Shown: positions 48,072-56,188 of the stretch, in pieces
How positions within the stretch are numbered: position 1 is the stretch's first letter
How the letters are laid out: each line of letters begins with the position of its first letter
Source of the DNA: Pilibacter termitis
GTDB taxonomy: Bacteria; Bacillota; Bacilli; Lactobacillales; Streptococcaceae
NCBI RefSeq assembly: GCF_900167335.1
Contig: NZ_FUXI01000021.1
Coordinates: forward strand, 1 to 62,863
Length of the DNA: 62,863 bases
Direction: 5' to 3'
Notes under the pieces: generated by a model
The model's database searches: none
Seen by the model: only the letters and a program-made list of their open reading frames with translations
Told to the model about the DNA's origin: nothing
Made by a program: the position numbers and the translations under genes

Positions 48072-48140
48072 TGTCTTGACAGTAAAGGAAGTAACTGATA
48101 CAATGTTCAACATTACAGTTACTGTCTTGACAGTAACTGT
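48072..48140 (+). promoter_or_regulatory. niaX-like promoter with two palindromic operators
   Basis: The promoter is TTGACA (48076-48081), 17 bases, TACAAT (48099-48104). TGTCTTGACA at 48072-48081 covers the -35. A second copy at 48123-48132 is the centre of a perfect 26-bp palindrome (48115-48140; arms ACAGTTACTGTC / GACAGTAACTGT) downstream of the start point. TGTC-TT-GACA-type palindromes fit the NiaR niacin-responsive repressor motif as I recall it. Confidence 0.75.
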
Positions 48141-48176
48141 TGAGAAAAACAAAAACTCAAAACAAGGAGATTACAA

Positions 48177-48767
48177 ATGAACACAACCGCAAAAAACAAT
48201 GTCCGTATACTCACAATCTCAGCATTACTGACCGCACTAGGAATCCTTATTCCATTCGTTATGCCAGTCAAACTCGTTATCGGCCCTGCCTCATTCACCT
48301 TAGCTTCTCACGTACCTGTGATGATTGCCATGTTCTTTTCGCCAATTATGGCAATGTTCGTTTCTCTTGGAACAACCGTAGGTTTTATGCTCGCATTGCC
48401 TGTTCCAACCATTTGGTTGCGTGCTTTGACGCATTTAATTTTCGCAGTCGGCGGAGCCTATGTGTTGCAAAAACGCCCCGATATTTTGACAAACAAAGGA
48501 AAATTACAGGTTTTCAATTTTATCATCGCACTCATTCACGCACTCGCTGAAGTTTTGATTGTTTTCGGCTTTTATGCCCTCGGTTTTGGAAACCTTGATA
48601 CACAAGCTCTCTTTAATTTCTTACTTTTGATTGGTTTCGGAACAATCGCTCATAGCATGATTGATTTTCAAATTGCATACGTCCTAGCAAATGGACTAAG
48701 CCGCATTTACCCAATCCAAGCATTTGAAAAAGCAAGCACCCACTTCAAAAAAAGCAAATTGGCTTAA
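48177..48767 (+). CDS. niaX: ECF transporter substrate-binding (S) component, NiaX-like
   Basis: A 196-residue integral membrane protein with about six helices. ALGILIPFVMPVKLVIGPAS then FTLASHVPVMIAMFFSP is the typical S-component N-terminus, in which GPASFTLASHVP is characteristic of the niacin transporter NiaX. S components bind the vitamin and dock to a shared EcfA-EcfA'-EcfT module encoded elsewhere. Two NiaR-like operators in front support niacin. AAGGAG lies before the ATG. Its 3' end runs almost directly into a seven-unit hairpin array. Confidence 0.78.
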   Translation: MNTTAKNNVRILTISALLTALGILIPFVMPVKLVIGPASFTLASHVPVMIAMFFSPIMAMFVSLGTTVGFMLALPVPTIWLRALTHLIFAVGGAYVLQKRPDILTNKGKLQVFNFIIALIHALAEVLIVFGFYALGFGNLDTQALFNFLLLIGFGTIAHSMIDFQIAYVLANGLSRIYPIQAFEKASTHFKKSKLA

Positions 48768-48770
48768 ACC

Positions 48771-49650
48771 GAAAAGCGAAGTGGGGCGGTTTGAAGTCTG
48801 CAACAGCGAACCATGTCGTTTATTTACTTGAAGCTTTAGCTTCAAGCGACATTGTGAGCAGTTGCCAGACTTCAGCCCCTCGTAGCTAGACAAAGAAAAG
48901 CGAAGTGGGGCGTTAAGGAGTTTGTCGCAGTGAGCTATGCCATTTACTTGCCTGAAGCAAAGCTTCAGGTGGCATTGCGAACAGCGACCAAACTCCTGCC
49001 CCTCGTAGCTAGACAAAGAAAAGCGAAGTGGGGCGGTTTGAAACTTGTCGCAGTGAGCCACAGCATTTACTTGCTGGAAACTTCAGTTTCCAGTGCTGTT
49101 GCGAACAGCGACCAAGTTTCAGCCCCTCGCAGCTAGACAAAAAGAAAAGCGAAGAGGGGCGTTAAGGAGTTTGTCGCAGTGAGCCTTGCCATTTACTCGC
49201 CTGAAGCAGAGCTTCAGGTGGCATTGCGAACAGCGACCAAACTCCTGCCCCTCAGAGCTAGACAAAGAAAAGCGAAGAGGGGTGTTCTGAAGTCTGTGGC
49301 AGTGAGCCGTGCCGTTCATTCACTGCTACACTTCGTTTCGCATACAGTCTTTCTAAGAATCAAAGATTCTTGAAATACTAGCATCAAAACGAAGTTTCGA
49401 GCGACACTGCGAACAGCCACCAGACTTCACCCCCTCGTAGCTAGACACAGAAAAGCGAAGAGGGGCGGTTTGAAACTTGTCGCAGTGAGCCACAGCATTT
49501 ACTTGCTGGAAACTTCAGTTTCCAGTGCTGTTGCGAACAGCGACCAAGTTTCAGCCCCTCGTAGCTAGGCACAGAAAAGCAGAGAGGAGCAATTTGAAGT
49601 CTGCAACAGCGAACCATGCTATTTACTTGCTACTACATACAGTCGTTCTA
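48771..49650. repeat. Array of seven covarying hairpin repeats
   Basis: Units start at 48771, 48895, 49018, 49144, 49267, 49450 and 49574 (the last is cut). Each begins GAAAAGCGAAGNGGGGCG and ends GCCCCTCGTAGCTAGACAAA. Inside, two arms pair and an apical hairpin (such as CCTGAAGC/GCTTCAGG or CTGGAAAC/GTTTCCAG) closes the fold. The stem sequence differs between units but both arms change together. Unit five is 183 bases with a longer apex; the others are 123-126. No convincing gene is encoded. Confidence 0.9.
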
Positions 49651-49657
49651 ATTTAAA

Positions 49658-49706
49658 ACAAAAAATCATCTAACAACCTTTCAAAAGTTGCTAGATGATT
49701 TTTTCT
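49658..49706. terminator. Bidirectional terminator after glnK
   Basis: AAAATCATCTAACAAC and GTTGCTAGATGATTTT pair (one bulge) with A- and T-rich flanks, directly after the glnK stop. Confidence 0.82.
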
Positions 49707-50046
49707 ATAATACTTTTTCGCCACGTTCTCCTGTACGTATACGAATAGCGTCTTCTATTGGAATGATGAAGATTTTTCCATCTCCTACTTCGCCAGTTTG
49801 TGCCTCTTCGACAATCACTTTCACCAAGTCTTCTACTTTTTCATCTGGTACGACGATTTCAATTTGCACTTTTGCAAGCAAGGTAGTCAAAATCTTTTGT
49901 CCACGTATATATTCATCAAAGCCCTTTTGCTGACCAAAGCCAAGAACTTGAGAAACAGTCATACCATTCGCAAGCTCATTCTCGCCGATTTTTTTCTTTA
50001 AATCTTCTAATTTTTCCGCACGAACAATTGCTTGAATTTTCTTCAT
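49705..50046 (-). CDS. glnK: PII nitrogen-regulatory protein
   Basis: A 113-residue trimeric PII signal protein. MKKIQAIVRAEKLEDLKKKI, the T-loop region GFGQQKGFDEYIRGQKILTT with the Tyr at the usual uridylylation place, and the ATP-binding end TGEVGDGKIFIIPIEDAIRI are present. It follows amtB by 31 bases; GlnK binds and closes the ammonium channel when nitrogen is rich. Confidence 0.95.
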   Translation of the reverse strand: MKKIQAIVRAEKLEDLKKKIGENELANGMTVSQVLGFGQQKGFDEYIRGQKILTTLLAKVQIEIVVPDEKVEDLVKVIVEEAQTGEVGDGKIFIIPIEDAIRIRTGERGEKVL

Positions 50047-50077
50047 GTTAGCCTCCGTATTTATTTTCTATTATTCA

Positions 50078-51313
50078 TTAGCTGTCCAATCCCATAAAAG
50101 TTGGATACGCTGTTTCATCATGCTCTGTATCGTCCATTCCAATCGCTTCTTCACGTTCAGATACACGAATGTTCAGGAAGAGTCCAATTACTTTGATAAT
50201 CACAAAACTGATAAGTGCCGCATAGACAATTGTAAAGACAATGGATAAGAGTTGTGCGATAAATAATTTTGTTTCTCCGTAAAATAAGCCTGCTCCACTT
50301 TCCAATGCCAACTCTTTTGTCGTGAAAATTCCTGTCATAATACCGCCGACAATTCCACCGACACCATGGCAACCGAAAGCATCTAGTGCATCGTCTAAGC
50401 CAAGTTTTCTCTTTAATGCTGAGATAAAGAAATAGCAAACTGGCGAAACGACTAGCCCAATGACAATTGCAGAGCCAATTGAGACAAATCCTGCCCCAGG
50501 AGTAATACCAACAAGCCCTACAACTGCACCTGTGCAAGCACCTACTACTGTCGGTTTTTTAATCAAAATTCGCTCAATAATTAACCAACTTACCATACCA
50601 GCAGCGGCTGCTGTATTGGTTGTTATAAAGGCATGAACTGCCAAACCGTCTGCTGCTAACGCACTTCCTGCGTTAAAACCAAACCAGCCAAACCATAACA
50701 ATCCTGCACCAAGCACGACAAACGGGATATTGTGTGGTCTGTATTCTAATTGGTGATAATCACGTCTTTTCCCTACCACGTAGGCTAAAACAAGACCTGA
50801 AACACCACTTGAGATATGCACAACGTTTCCGCCTGCAAAGTCAATCGAACCAATTTTCGCTAAGAAACCTCCGCCCCATACCATGTGTGCGAGTGGATAG
50901 TAGACCAATACACTCCATGCAACGATAAAGGCGACAATTGCTCCAAATTTCATTCGTCCAACTACTGCTCCTGTCAAGATAGCTGTCGTGATAAGCGGGA
51001 ACATCATTTGAAAAATAGCGAATAATTCATCTGGAATTTCTAGCCCATGCAACGTATTTTTTGTAGCCGAAACGCCACTCATAAACATATGCTCCAGATT
51101 CCCGAAAAAGTCGCCATCGCCAGAAAAACTGATGCTGTAACCAATCGCTACCCACATGATACTAGCAATCCCCAACGTGCAGATAACCATCATCATAGTG
51201 TTCAAAATATTTTTCCTACGTTCTAGCCCTCCGTAAAAGAATGCCAATGCTGGTGTCATTAGAAATACTAATGCCGAGCAAATCAAAATAAATGCAATAC
51301 TTCCTGTGTCCAT
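50078..51313 (-). CDS. amtB: Ammonium transporter
   Basis: A 411-residue Amt channel with eleven helices. ALAFFYGGLERRKNILNTMM is the family N-terminal signature; AGGNVVHISSGVSGLVLAYV and the twin-His helix region DAFGCHGVGGIVGGIMTGIF follow. I chose the ATG at 51313 (MDTGSIAFIL) with GAGAGGGG upstream over one 18 bases earlier. It forms an operon with glnK. Confidence 0.95.
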   Translation of the reverse strand: MDTGSIAFILICSALVFLMTPALAFFYGGLERRKNILNTMMMVICTLGIASIMWVAIGYSISFSGDGDFFGNLEHMFMSGVSATKNTLHGLEIPDELFAIFQMMFPLITTAILTGAVVGRMKFGAIVAFIVAWSVLVYYPLAHMVWGGGFLAKIGSIDFAGGNVVHISSGVSGLVLAYVVGKRRDYHQLEYRPHNIPFVVLGAGLLWFGWFGFNAGSALAADGLAVHAFITTNTAAAAGMVSWLIIERILIKKPTVVGACTGAVVGLVGITPGAGFVSIGSAIVIGLVVSPVCYFFISALKRKLGLDDALDAFGCHGVGGIVGGIMTGIFTTKELALESGAGLFYGETKLFIAQLLSIVFTIVYAALISFVIIKVIGLFLNIRVSEREEAIGMDDTEHDETAYPTFMGLDS

Positions 51314-51502
51314 AGTGCAAACCCCTCTCATAAAAAATAGTTTTACTAATTCAAATTAGCAGTTTTTTGTGTTTCATGTTATAAATTCTACCACAGTTTT
51401 TTTAATTTCTACTCGTTTTTTCAAATTTTCTGTATCTTTTTCCTGAAACATCTATTTTTCATGTTAGGTTTTATTACATCATTTGCATTTTAGAGATTAC
51501 TA

Positions 51503-51531
51503 AACAAAAAAACGAGAGCCTCACTCCCGTT
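51503..51531 (-). terminator. Terminator of galT
   Basis: On the minus strand AACGGGAG-TGAGG-CTCTCGTT is followed by TTTTTTG, 45 bases after the galT stop. The rest of the space to amtB (51314-51502) shows no gene. Confidence 0.8.
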
Positions 51532-51575
51532 CTCTCATTCTTTCAAATCGCTCTAAACGCTAGAGCCACAAGGTT

Positions 51576-53042
51576 TTATTTTTGTAGACAATCAAGAAAA
51601 CGATTCAGTGCATTCTTTCCTTTTTCGTCTTCTTTAAACACGCTTGCGTCTTGTAAAACACGAACGAATTTTTCACCGAGTTCTTCTAAAACAATTTTTC
51701 CAGCATTTTCTTCTGTAATTTCACGTCTGCTTAAAATTTCTTCCGCCCAAGGCTTGTGCATTTCTTCTATTTTATGCTCTTTTCCAAGCAAATAATTTTC
51801 CACTTCAACGAGTTCCGTTTTCAAGCGTGGCGGGAGAATAGCAAGCCCCATTACTTCAATCAACCCGATATTCTCTTTTTTGATATGCTGAACGTCCTTA
51901 TGCGGATGAAACACGCCGTCTGGAAATTCCGCCGTCGTGTGATTGTCACGCAAAACCAAATCCAACTCAAAATCCTCATCTCTTTTGCGGGCAATCGGTG
52001 TAATCGTGTGATGTGGCACACCATTCGTTTGTGCTATAATTTCCACGCTTTTATCAGAATAACCCTGCCATTTTTCCAAAATAAGCGTTGCAGCTTTAGT
52101 TAATTCCTCTAAATCTTTGCCACTTAAACGAATGACCGTCATCGCCCATTCTAAAATACCTGCTTTTATTTGAGGGAATTGTGGTAAGCCAAAATTTCTA
52201 CGCATTTTCGCATTCGCCATTGGAAGTGTCGCGATCCCTCCTTGGAAATGTTCATGAGTCAAAATAGAACCTCCAACAATCGGCAAATCGGCATTACTTC
52301 CGACAAAATAATGTGGAAATTGTTCAACAAGTGCCAAAATCTTGCCAAAAACTTCACCGTTAATTACCATTGGTTGATGAAGTTCATTTAAAAAAATGCA
52401 ATGCTCTTTGTAGTAGGCATACGGCGAATATTGAAATCCCCACTTTTCGTTTCCTAATCCGAGACGAATAATTCTATGATTGCTACGTGCAGGGTGATTG
52501 CTCCGTCCTAGATAGCCCTCATTTTCCATGCAAAGCTGGCATTTCGGAAAGTGAGAGGTCGCTTGCAACTTCGCTTTAGCAATTTCTTTCGGGTCTTTCT
52601 CGGGCTTAGAAAGATTAATCGTAATATTTAGCACACCATATTGACTTTTATGCTCAAACTCGATATTTTTTGCAATTTCTCGTGTTTTAATATAATTATT
52701 TTCCTCAGAAAGTCGATAAAACACATCTGTCGCTCGCTTAGGAGAATGAGCATAATTTTCTTGGAAACGCTTATTTACCAAACTTGGAAGTGGTGTGAGA
52801 AAACTGTATAGTTTGTTCTCAAACATTTCACGACTCCACGAAAGCATCTCTATTCTGCCATTTTCCTCCGCAATATCCGTTAGCGTATCCACGATTTCAA
52901 GTGTCGAGTTGTTTTTTATTTCACAAGATAAGTCATCAACACCCTCCAACGCACGAATTTCATTTGCTAAATAAAGCGTATCGAGTTCTTGAATCGCTTC
53001 ATTTTTTATCGCTTTTTCAATAAATGCTTGTAATAATTCCAT
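51576..53042 (-). CDS. galT: UDP-glucose--hexose-1-phosphate uridylyltransferase
   Basis: The second enzyme of the Leloir pathway, exchanging UMP between UDP-glucose and galactose-1-phosphate. The 488-residue protein is the Gram-positive GalT2 type; the catalytic H-x-H-x-Q motif is in GGSILTHEHFQGG near residue 264. It is separated from galM by an array of three hairpin repeats that ends 14 bases before its ATG. Confidence 0.95.
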   Translation of the reverse strand: MELLQAFIEKAIKNEAIQELDTLYLANEIRALEGVDDLSCEIKNNSTLEIVDTLTDIAEENGRIEMLSWSREMFENKLYSFLTPLPSLVNKRFQENYAHSPKRATDVFYRLSEENNYIKTREIAKNIEFEHKSQYGVLNITINLSKPEKDPKEIAKAKLQATSHFPKCQLCMENEGYLGRSNHPARSNHRIIRLGLGNEKWGFQYSPYAYYKEHCIFLNELHQPMVINGEVFGKILALVEQFPHYFVGSNADLPIVGGSILTHEHFQGGIATLPMANAKMRRNFGLPQFPQIKAGILEWAMTVIRLSGKDLEELTKAATLILEKWQGYSDKSVEIIAQTNGVPHHTITPIARKRDEDFELDLVLRDNHTTAEFPDGVFHPHKDVQHIKKENIGLIEVMGLAILPPRLKTELVEVENYLLGKEHKIEEMHKPWAEEILSRREITEENAGKIVLEELGEKFVRVLQDASVFKEDEKGKNALNRFLDCLQK

Positions 53043-53055
53043 GTGTTCTCCTTAT

Positions 53056-53452
53056 TTTCTTTGTCTAGCTACGTGGGGCTGAAGTCTGGCAACTGTTCGC
53101 AACGTTGCTCGCAACTTGTGTTGCGAGTAAATAAACAACGTCGCTCACTGTTGCAGACTTCATAACACCCCTCTTCGCTTTTCTTTGTCTAGCTACTAGG
53201 GGCAGGAGTTTGGTCGCTGTTCGCAATGCCACCTGAAGCTCTGCTTCAGGCAGGTAAATGGCATAGCTCACTGCGACAAACTCCTAAACGCCCCTCTACG
53301 CTTTTCTTTGTCTAGCTACTAGGGGCAGGAGCTTGGTCGTTGTTCGCAACAGCACTGGAAACTACGTTTCCAGCAAGTAAATGCTGTGGCTCACTACGAC
53401 AAGCTCCATAACGCCCCTCTTCGCTTTTCTTTGTCTAGTTACAAGGGGTTGA
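53056..53452. repeat. Three hairpin repeats inside the gal operon
   Basis: Same family as 48771-49650, in reverse orientation: units 53058-53184, 53185-53306 and 53307-53430 plus a partial end. The third has arms GGAGCTTGGTCGT and ACGACAAGCTCC, changed on both sides relative to the second (GGAGTTTGGTCGC / GCGACAAACTCC). They lie in the galM-galT spacer and would be part of the mRNA. Confidence 0.88.
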
Positions 53453-53468
53453 ACTTTTGCCTACCCAA

Positions 53469-53518
53469 ATCCCCTGCGATAAGAGGCATAATACTTATCG
53501 CAGGTTTTTTGTTGTTTT
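53469..53518 (+). terminator. Strong hairpin with T-tract on the plus strand
   Basis: CCTGCGATAAG and CTTATCGCAGG flank a ten-base loop, followed by TTTTTTGTTGTTTTTT on the plus strand. On the minus strand (galM direction) no T-tract follows. No plus-strand gene precedes it, only the repeat array. Confidence 0.65.
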
Positions 53519-54553
53519 TTAGAAATAAATCTCAAATTTTGTTGTTGAACGAAATCCTCTATCTGGTGTTATCTCAATCTCTCCAAATTGAGTAAATTGC
53601 TCTGAACCTGGAGGGTTTTGTGTTTCAAGCGTTACTCCTGAATGATTGGCAAGTTTTTCACCACGCATTTCATAAGTATCTTCACCAAAATTCGCCGTAA
53701 AGACGACCACGGAAGTCTCCTCGGTAAACATTTTGATAGAAATATCATCTTTCGGCAACGACAAAACAGCGTGTGGCACATCTTCTGACAATGAATCTAG
53801 GAGAAATGGATGATCAATGCCGTCCACTTGATTCTTTTGAGGAAAATCACTCTGAAAAACTTCTCTCAACACTTTCGGTTTACGAAAATCAAATGGTGTT
53901 CTATCCACTTTTTTCACCTCACCTATCACCGTATTATCCAGCGGATGTGTAAGTAAAAACATATCTGAGGAAAGTTGAAGCGTATGCTCATCAACCGTTT
54001 GACTAGGATGTCCTGTAAAATTAAAATACACGTGGTTGGTCGGATTAAATAACGTTTCTTTGTCCGTTGTCGCTGAGTAGTCAATCGTCCATGTATTTGT
54101 ATTGTCAAATGTGTAAGTGACTGTAACTGTTAAATTCCCGGGGAAACCATTTTCTCCGTCTGGGCTAAACAGTTGAAACTCAATAGAGGCGGACCTTTCA
54201 GTTTCTTTCGTTTTAAACACCCATTTTGCTGAATCAAAACTTGGCGTACCGCCATGCAAAGTATTTCCTAGATTGTTTGTCGGAATATGATAATGGTCGT
54301 CGCCAACTTCAAACGTACCATTCGCAATTCGCCCTGCCACACGTCCAATGGTTGCTCCCATAAACGTATCTTTTTCCAAATATTCTTTTGCACTGTCAAA
54401 ACCAAGCACTAACTCACGAAAACCCTCATCTTTTGGGACTTTCATACTCACAATGCGTGCTCCTAAATCTGAAAACGCAAGTTTCACTCCGTTGTCGTTT
54501 TCAAGCGTAATAAGCGTGTATCCTTCACCAAATGGTTCTTGTGTAATTTTCAT
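53519..54553 (-). CDS. galM: Aldose 1-epimerase (galactose mutarotase)
   Basis: Interconverts beta- and alpha-galactose before GalK. The 344-residue protein shows GATIGRVAGRIANGTF, NNLGNTLHGG (first His), NPTNHVYFNFTG (second His) and VTLETQNPPGS with the catalytic Glu. The ATG at 54553 (MKITQEPFGEGY) has GAGGAG six bases upstream; the open frame runs 17 codons further without a site. Between galK and galT. Confidence 0.94.
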   Translation of the reverse strand: MKITQEPFGEGYTLITLENDNGVKLAFSDLGARIVSMKVPKDEGFRELVLGFDSAKEYLEKDTFMGATIGRVAGRIANGTFEVGDDHYHIPTNNLGNTLHGGTPSFDSAKWVFKTKETERSASIEFQLFSPDGENGFPGNLTVTVTYTFDNTNTWTIDYSATTDKETLFNPTNHVYFNFTGHPSQTVDEHTLQLSSDMFLLTHPLDNTVIGEVKKVDRTPFDFRKPKVLREVFQSDFPQKNQVDGIDHPFLLDSLSEDVPHAVLSLPKDDISIKMFTEETSVVVFTANFGEDTYEMRGEKLANHSGVTLETQNPPGSEQFTQFGEIEITPDRGFRSTTKFEIYF

Positions 54554-54667
54554 GTTGTTCTCCTCTTTCTTTTCGCTACGAAATGCAACTGCACTCGCTT
54601 TCACGTTTTGTTTTATTGTAAAACATAATGTGATTTGCTACAAGTAAAAAATTACGAGAACATCATT

Positions 54668-55834
54668 TCACTCCAACACTCCTGCTCCATTGCCAATTTC
54701 AGCAGTATAAAAACTTGCTGGATAGCCGATGAGAGAAGTATATGTGCTATCAACCGTATTTTCTAGTTTTTCTACGCTATCCTTATGCACAAGAGCAATG
54801 GCACAACCGCCAAACCCCGCTCCTGTCATGCGAGAACCTAAAACACCCTCTACTTTTTGAGCAGTTTCAGCAAGCGTGTCTAATTCTACTCCTGTCACTT
54901 CATAGTCATCTTTCAAAGATTGATGCGAAGCATTTAAAAGTTCCCCAAAAGCTACTAAATCTCCCTTTTGCAAAGCGGAGACGGCAAGCATCGTGCGTTC
55001 ATTTTCGTAAACTGCGTGCTTGGCACGTTTTTCCAAAATATCGTCGTTGATTAATTTACGATTTTTTTCAAATTCTTCCGCTGAAAGTTCGCCCAACGAT
55101 TGAATAGGCAAGGAAGTTTGCAAGCGTCTGAGAGCTTCTTCACATTCACTTCTGCGTTCATTGTATTTGGATTCCGCAAGTTCACGACGTTTGTTGGTAT
55201 TCATGATGACCACCACGTAATCACCAAATTCAGCAGGAGCCATTTCGTACTCAAGAGTATTTGTGTCAAGGTAAATCGCCTTATCTTTTTGCCCAAAAGC
55301 AATCGCAAATTGATCCATAATACCAGAATTTACACCGATATATTCATTTTCCGTTTTCTTGCCGATTTCAACCAATTCAAGCGTTGATATATCTAGTGCG
55401 TAAAGCTCTTTTATCACTACACCAACCAACAACTCAAGCGACGCACTAGAAGAAAGACCTGAGCCGTTAGGAATATTGCCGTGCAAAACTAAATTGAAAC
55501 CCGTTGAAATTTCATATCCTTTTTCTTTTGCTTTTAAAATATAGCCTTTGACATAATTCGCCCAACCGTCCTCTTTACGATAGGCTAAATCTTCTAAGTT
55601 AAATTCTATCACGCCTTTTTCCTCGAAATTCAAAGAATATACGCAAACTAACGAGTCCTCACGTTTGGAGGCAACACCATAGGTTCCGATTGTGATACTT
55701 GCAGGGAACACGTGCCCTCCATTATAATCCGTGTGTTCACCTATCAGATTAATTCGCCCCGGGGAAAAGAAAGTGGTCACATTCATTTCTCCAAATAACT
55801 CTTTAAATTTACTTCTTACTCTTTCGATTTGCAT
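54668..55834 (-). CDS. galK: Galactokinase
   Basis: Phosphorylates galactose with ATP. The 388-residue GHMP kinase has FSPGRINLIGEHTDYNGG (about residues 23-40), NGSGLSSSASLELLVG (P-loop-like) and GSRMTGAGFGGCAIAL. First gene of galK-galM-galT; AGGAGAG lies before the start. galE is not in the window. Confidence 0.97.
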   Translation of the reverse strand: MQIERVRSKFKELFGEMNVTTFFSPGRINLIGEHTDYNGGHVFPASITIGTYGVASKREDSLVCVYSLNFEEKGVIEFNLEDLAYRKEDGWANYVKGYILKAKEKGYEISTGFNLVLHGNIPNGSGLSSSASLELLVGVVIKELYALDISTLELVEIGKKTENEYIGVNSGIMDQFAIAFGQKDKAIYLDTNTLEYEMAPAEFGDYVVVIMNTNKRRELAESKYNERRSECEEALRRLQTSLPIQSLGELSAEEFEKNRKLINDDILEKRAKHAVYENERTMLAVSALQKGDLVAFGELLNASHQSLKDDYEVTGVELDTLAETAQKVEGVLGSRMTGAGFGGCAIALVHKDSVEKLENTVDSTYTSLIGYPASFYTAEIGNGAGVLE

Positions 55835-55846
55835 TGTACTCTCTCC

Positions 55847-56047
55847 TTTGTCTAGCTGTGGGATTGAAATATGACAAGTGATTACACCGTTGCAAACTTC
55901 AAAACGCCCCTCTACGCTTTTCTTTGTCTAGCTGCGAGGGGCAGGGTTTTGGTCGCTGTTCGCAATACCACCTGAAGCACTGCTTCAGGCAAGTAAATGG
56001 CATGGCTCACTACGACAAAACCCTGAACGCCCCTCTACGCTTTTCTT
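55847..56047. repeat. Two hairpin repeats between galK and its promoter
   Basis: 55847-55922 is a shortened unit, and 55923-56047 is complete with arms CAGGGTTTTGGTCGC and ACGACAAAACCCTG and apex CCTGAAGC/GCTTCAGG. They would form the 5' untranslated leader of the galK mRNA if transcription starts near 56050. Confidence 0.88.
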
Positions 56048-56056
56048 TATGACTAT

Positions 56057-56121
56057 ATTATAAAATGAAAACGCTGTGATTTTTTTCAACTTTGTGACTT
56101 GTTTTTAACATTTTGTGACTT
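56057..56121. promoter_or_regulatory. gal control region: -10, cre and tandem activator sites
   Basis: For galK, TATAAT on the minus strand (56057-56062) has no good -35. ATGAAAACGCTGTGA at 56065-56079 matches the cre consensus but for one base. TTTGTGACTT occurs at 56091-56100 and 56112-56121, 21 bases apart (two helix turns), a layout suited to an AraC-type activator such as the divergent gene. A TACAAT at 56130-56135 may be the -10 of that regulator. Confidence 0.65.
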
Positions 56122-56188
56122 TCTTCTGTTACAATAATGAGTAGGGTACCTTTAAGAAATCATCAAGTATAGGGGAAGGGTGTTTGGT

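Noticed and set aside
48696-49319. Open frames on both strands across the hairpin array, giving similar repeated Cys/His-rich peptides
   Set aside because: They arise because the repeat is palindromic and about a multiple of three long; there are no ribosome sites, the frames break at unit borders, and the variation is two-sided base pairing, not codon-like.
48771-49650. CRISPR array
   Set aside because: Units are about 125 bp with internal palindromes and no short unique spacers; no cas genes are nearby.
51350-51400. GlnR operator upstream of amtB (TGTTATAAATTCTACCACA)
   Set aside because: The half-sites are nine bases apart and the inner bases do not fit TGTNAN7TNACA, so nitrogen control by GlnR cannot be claimed from this site.
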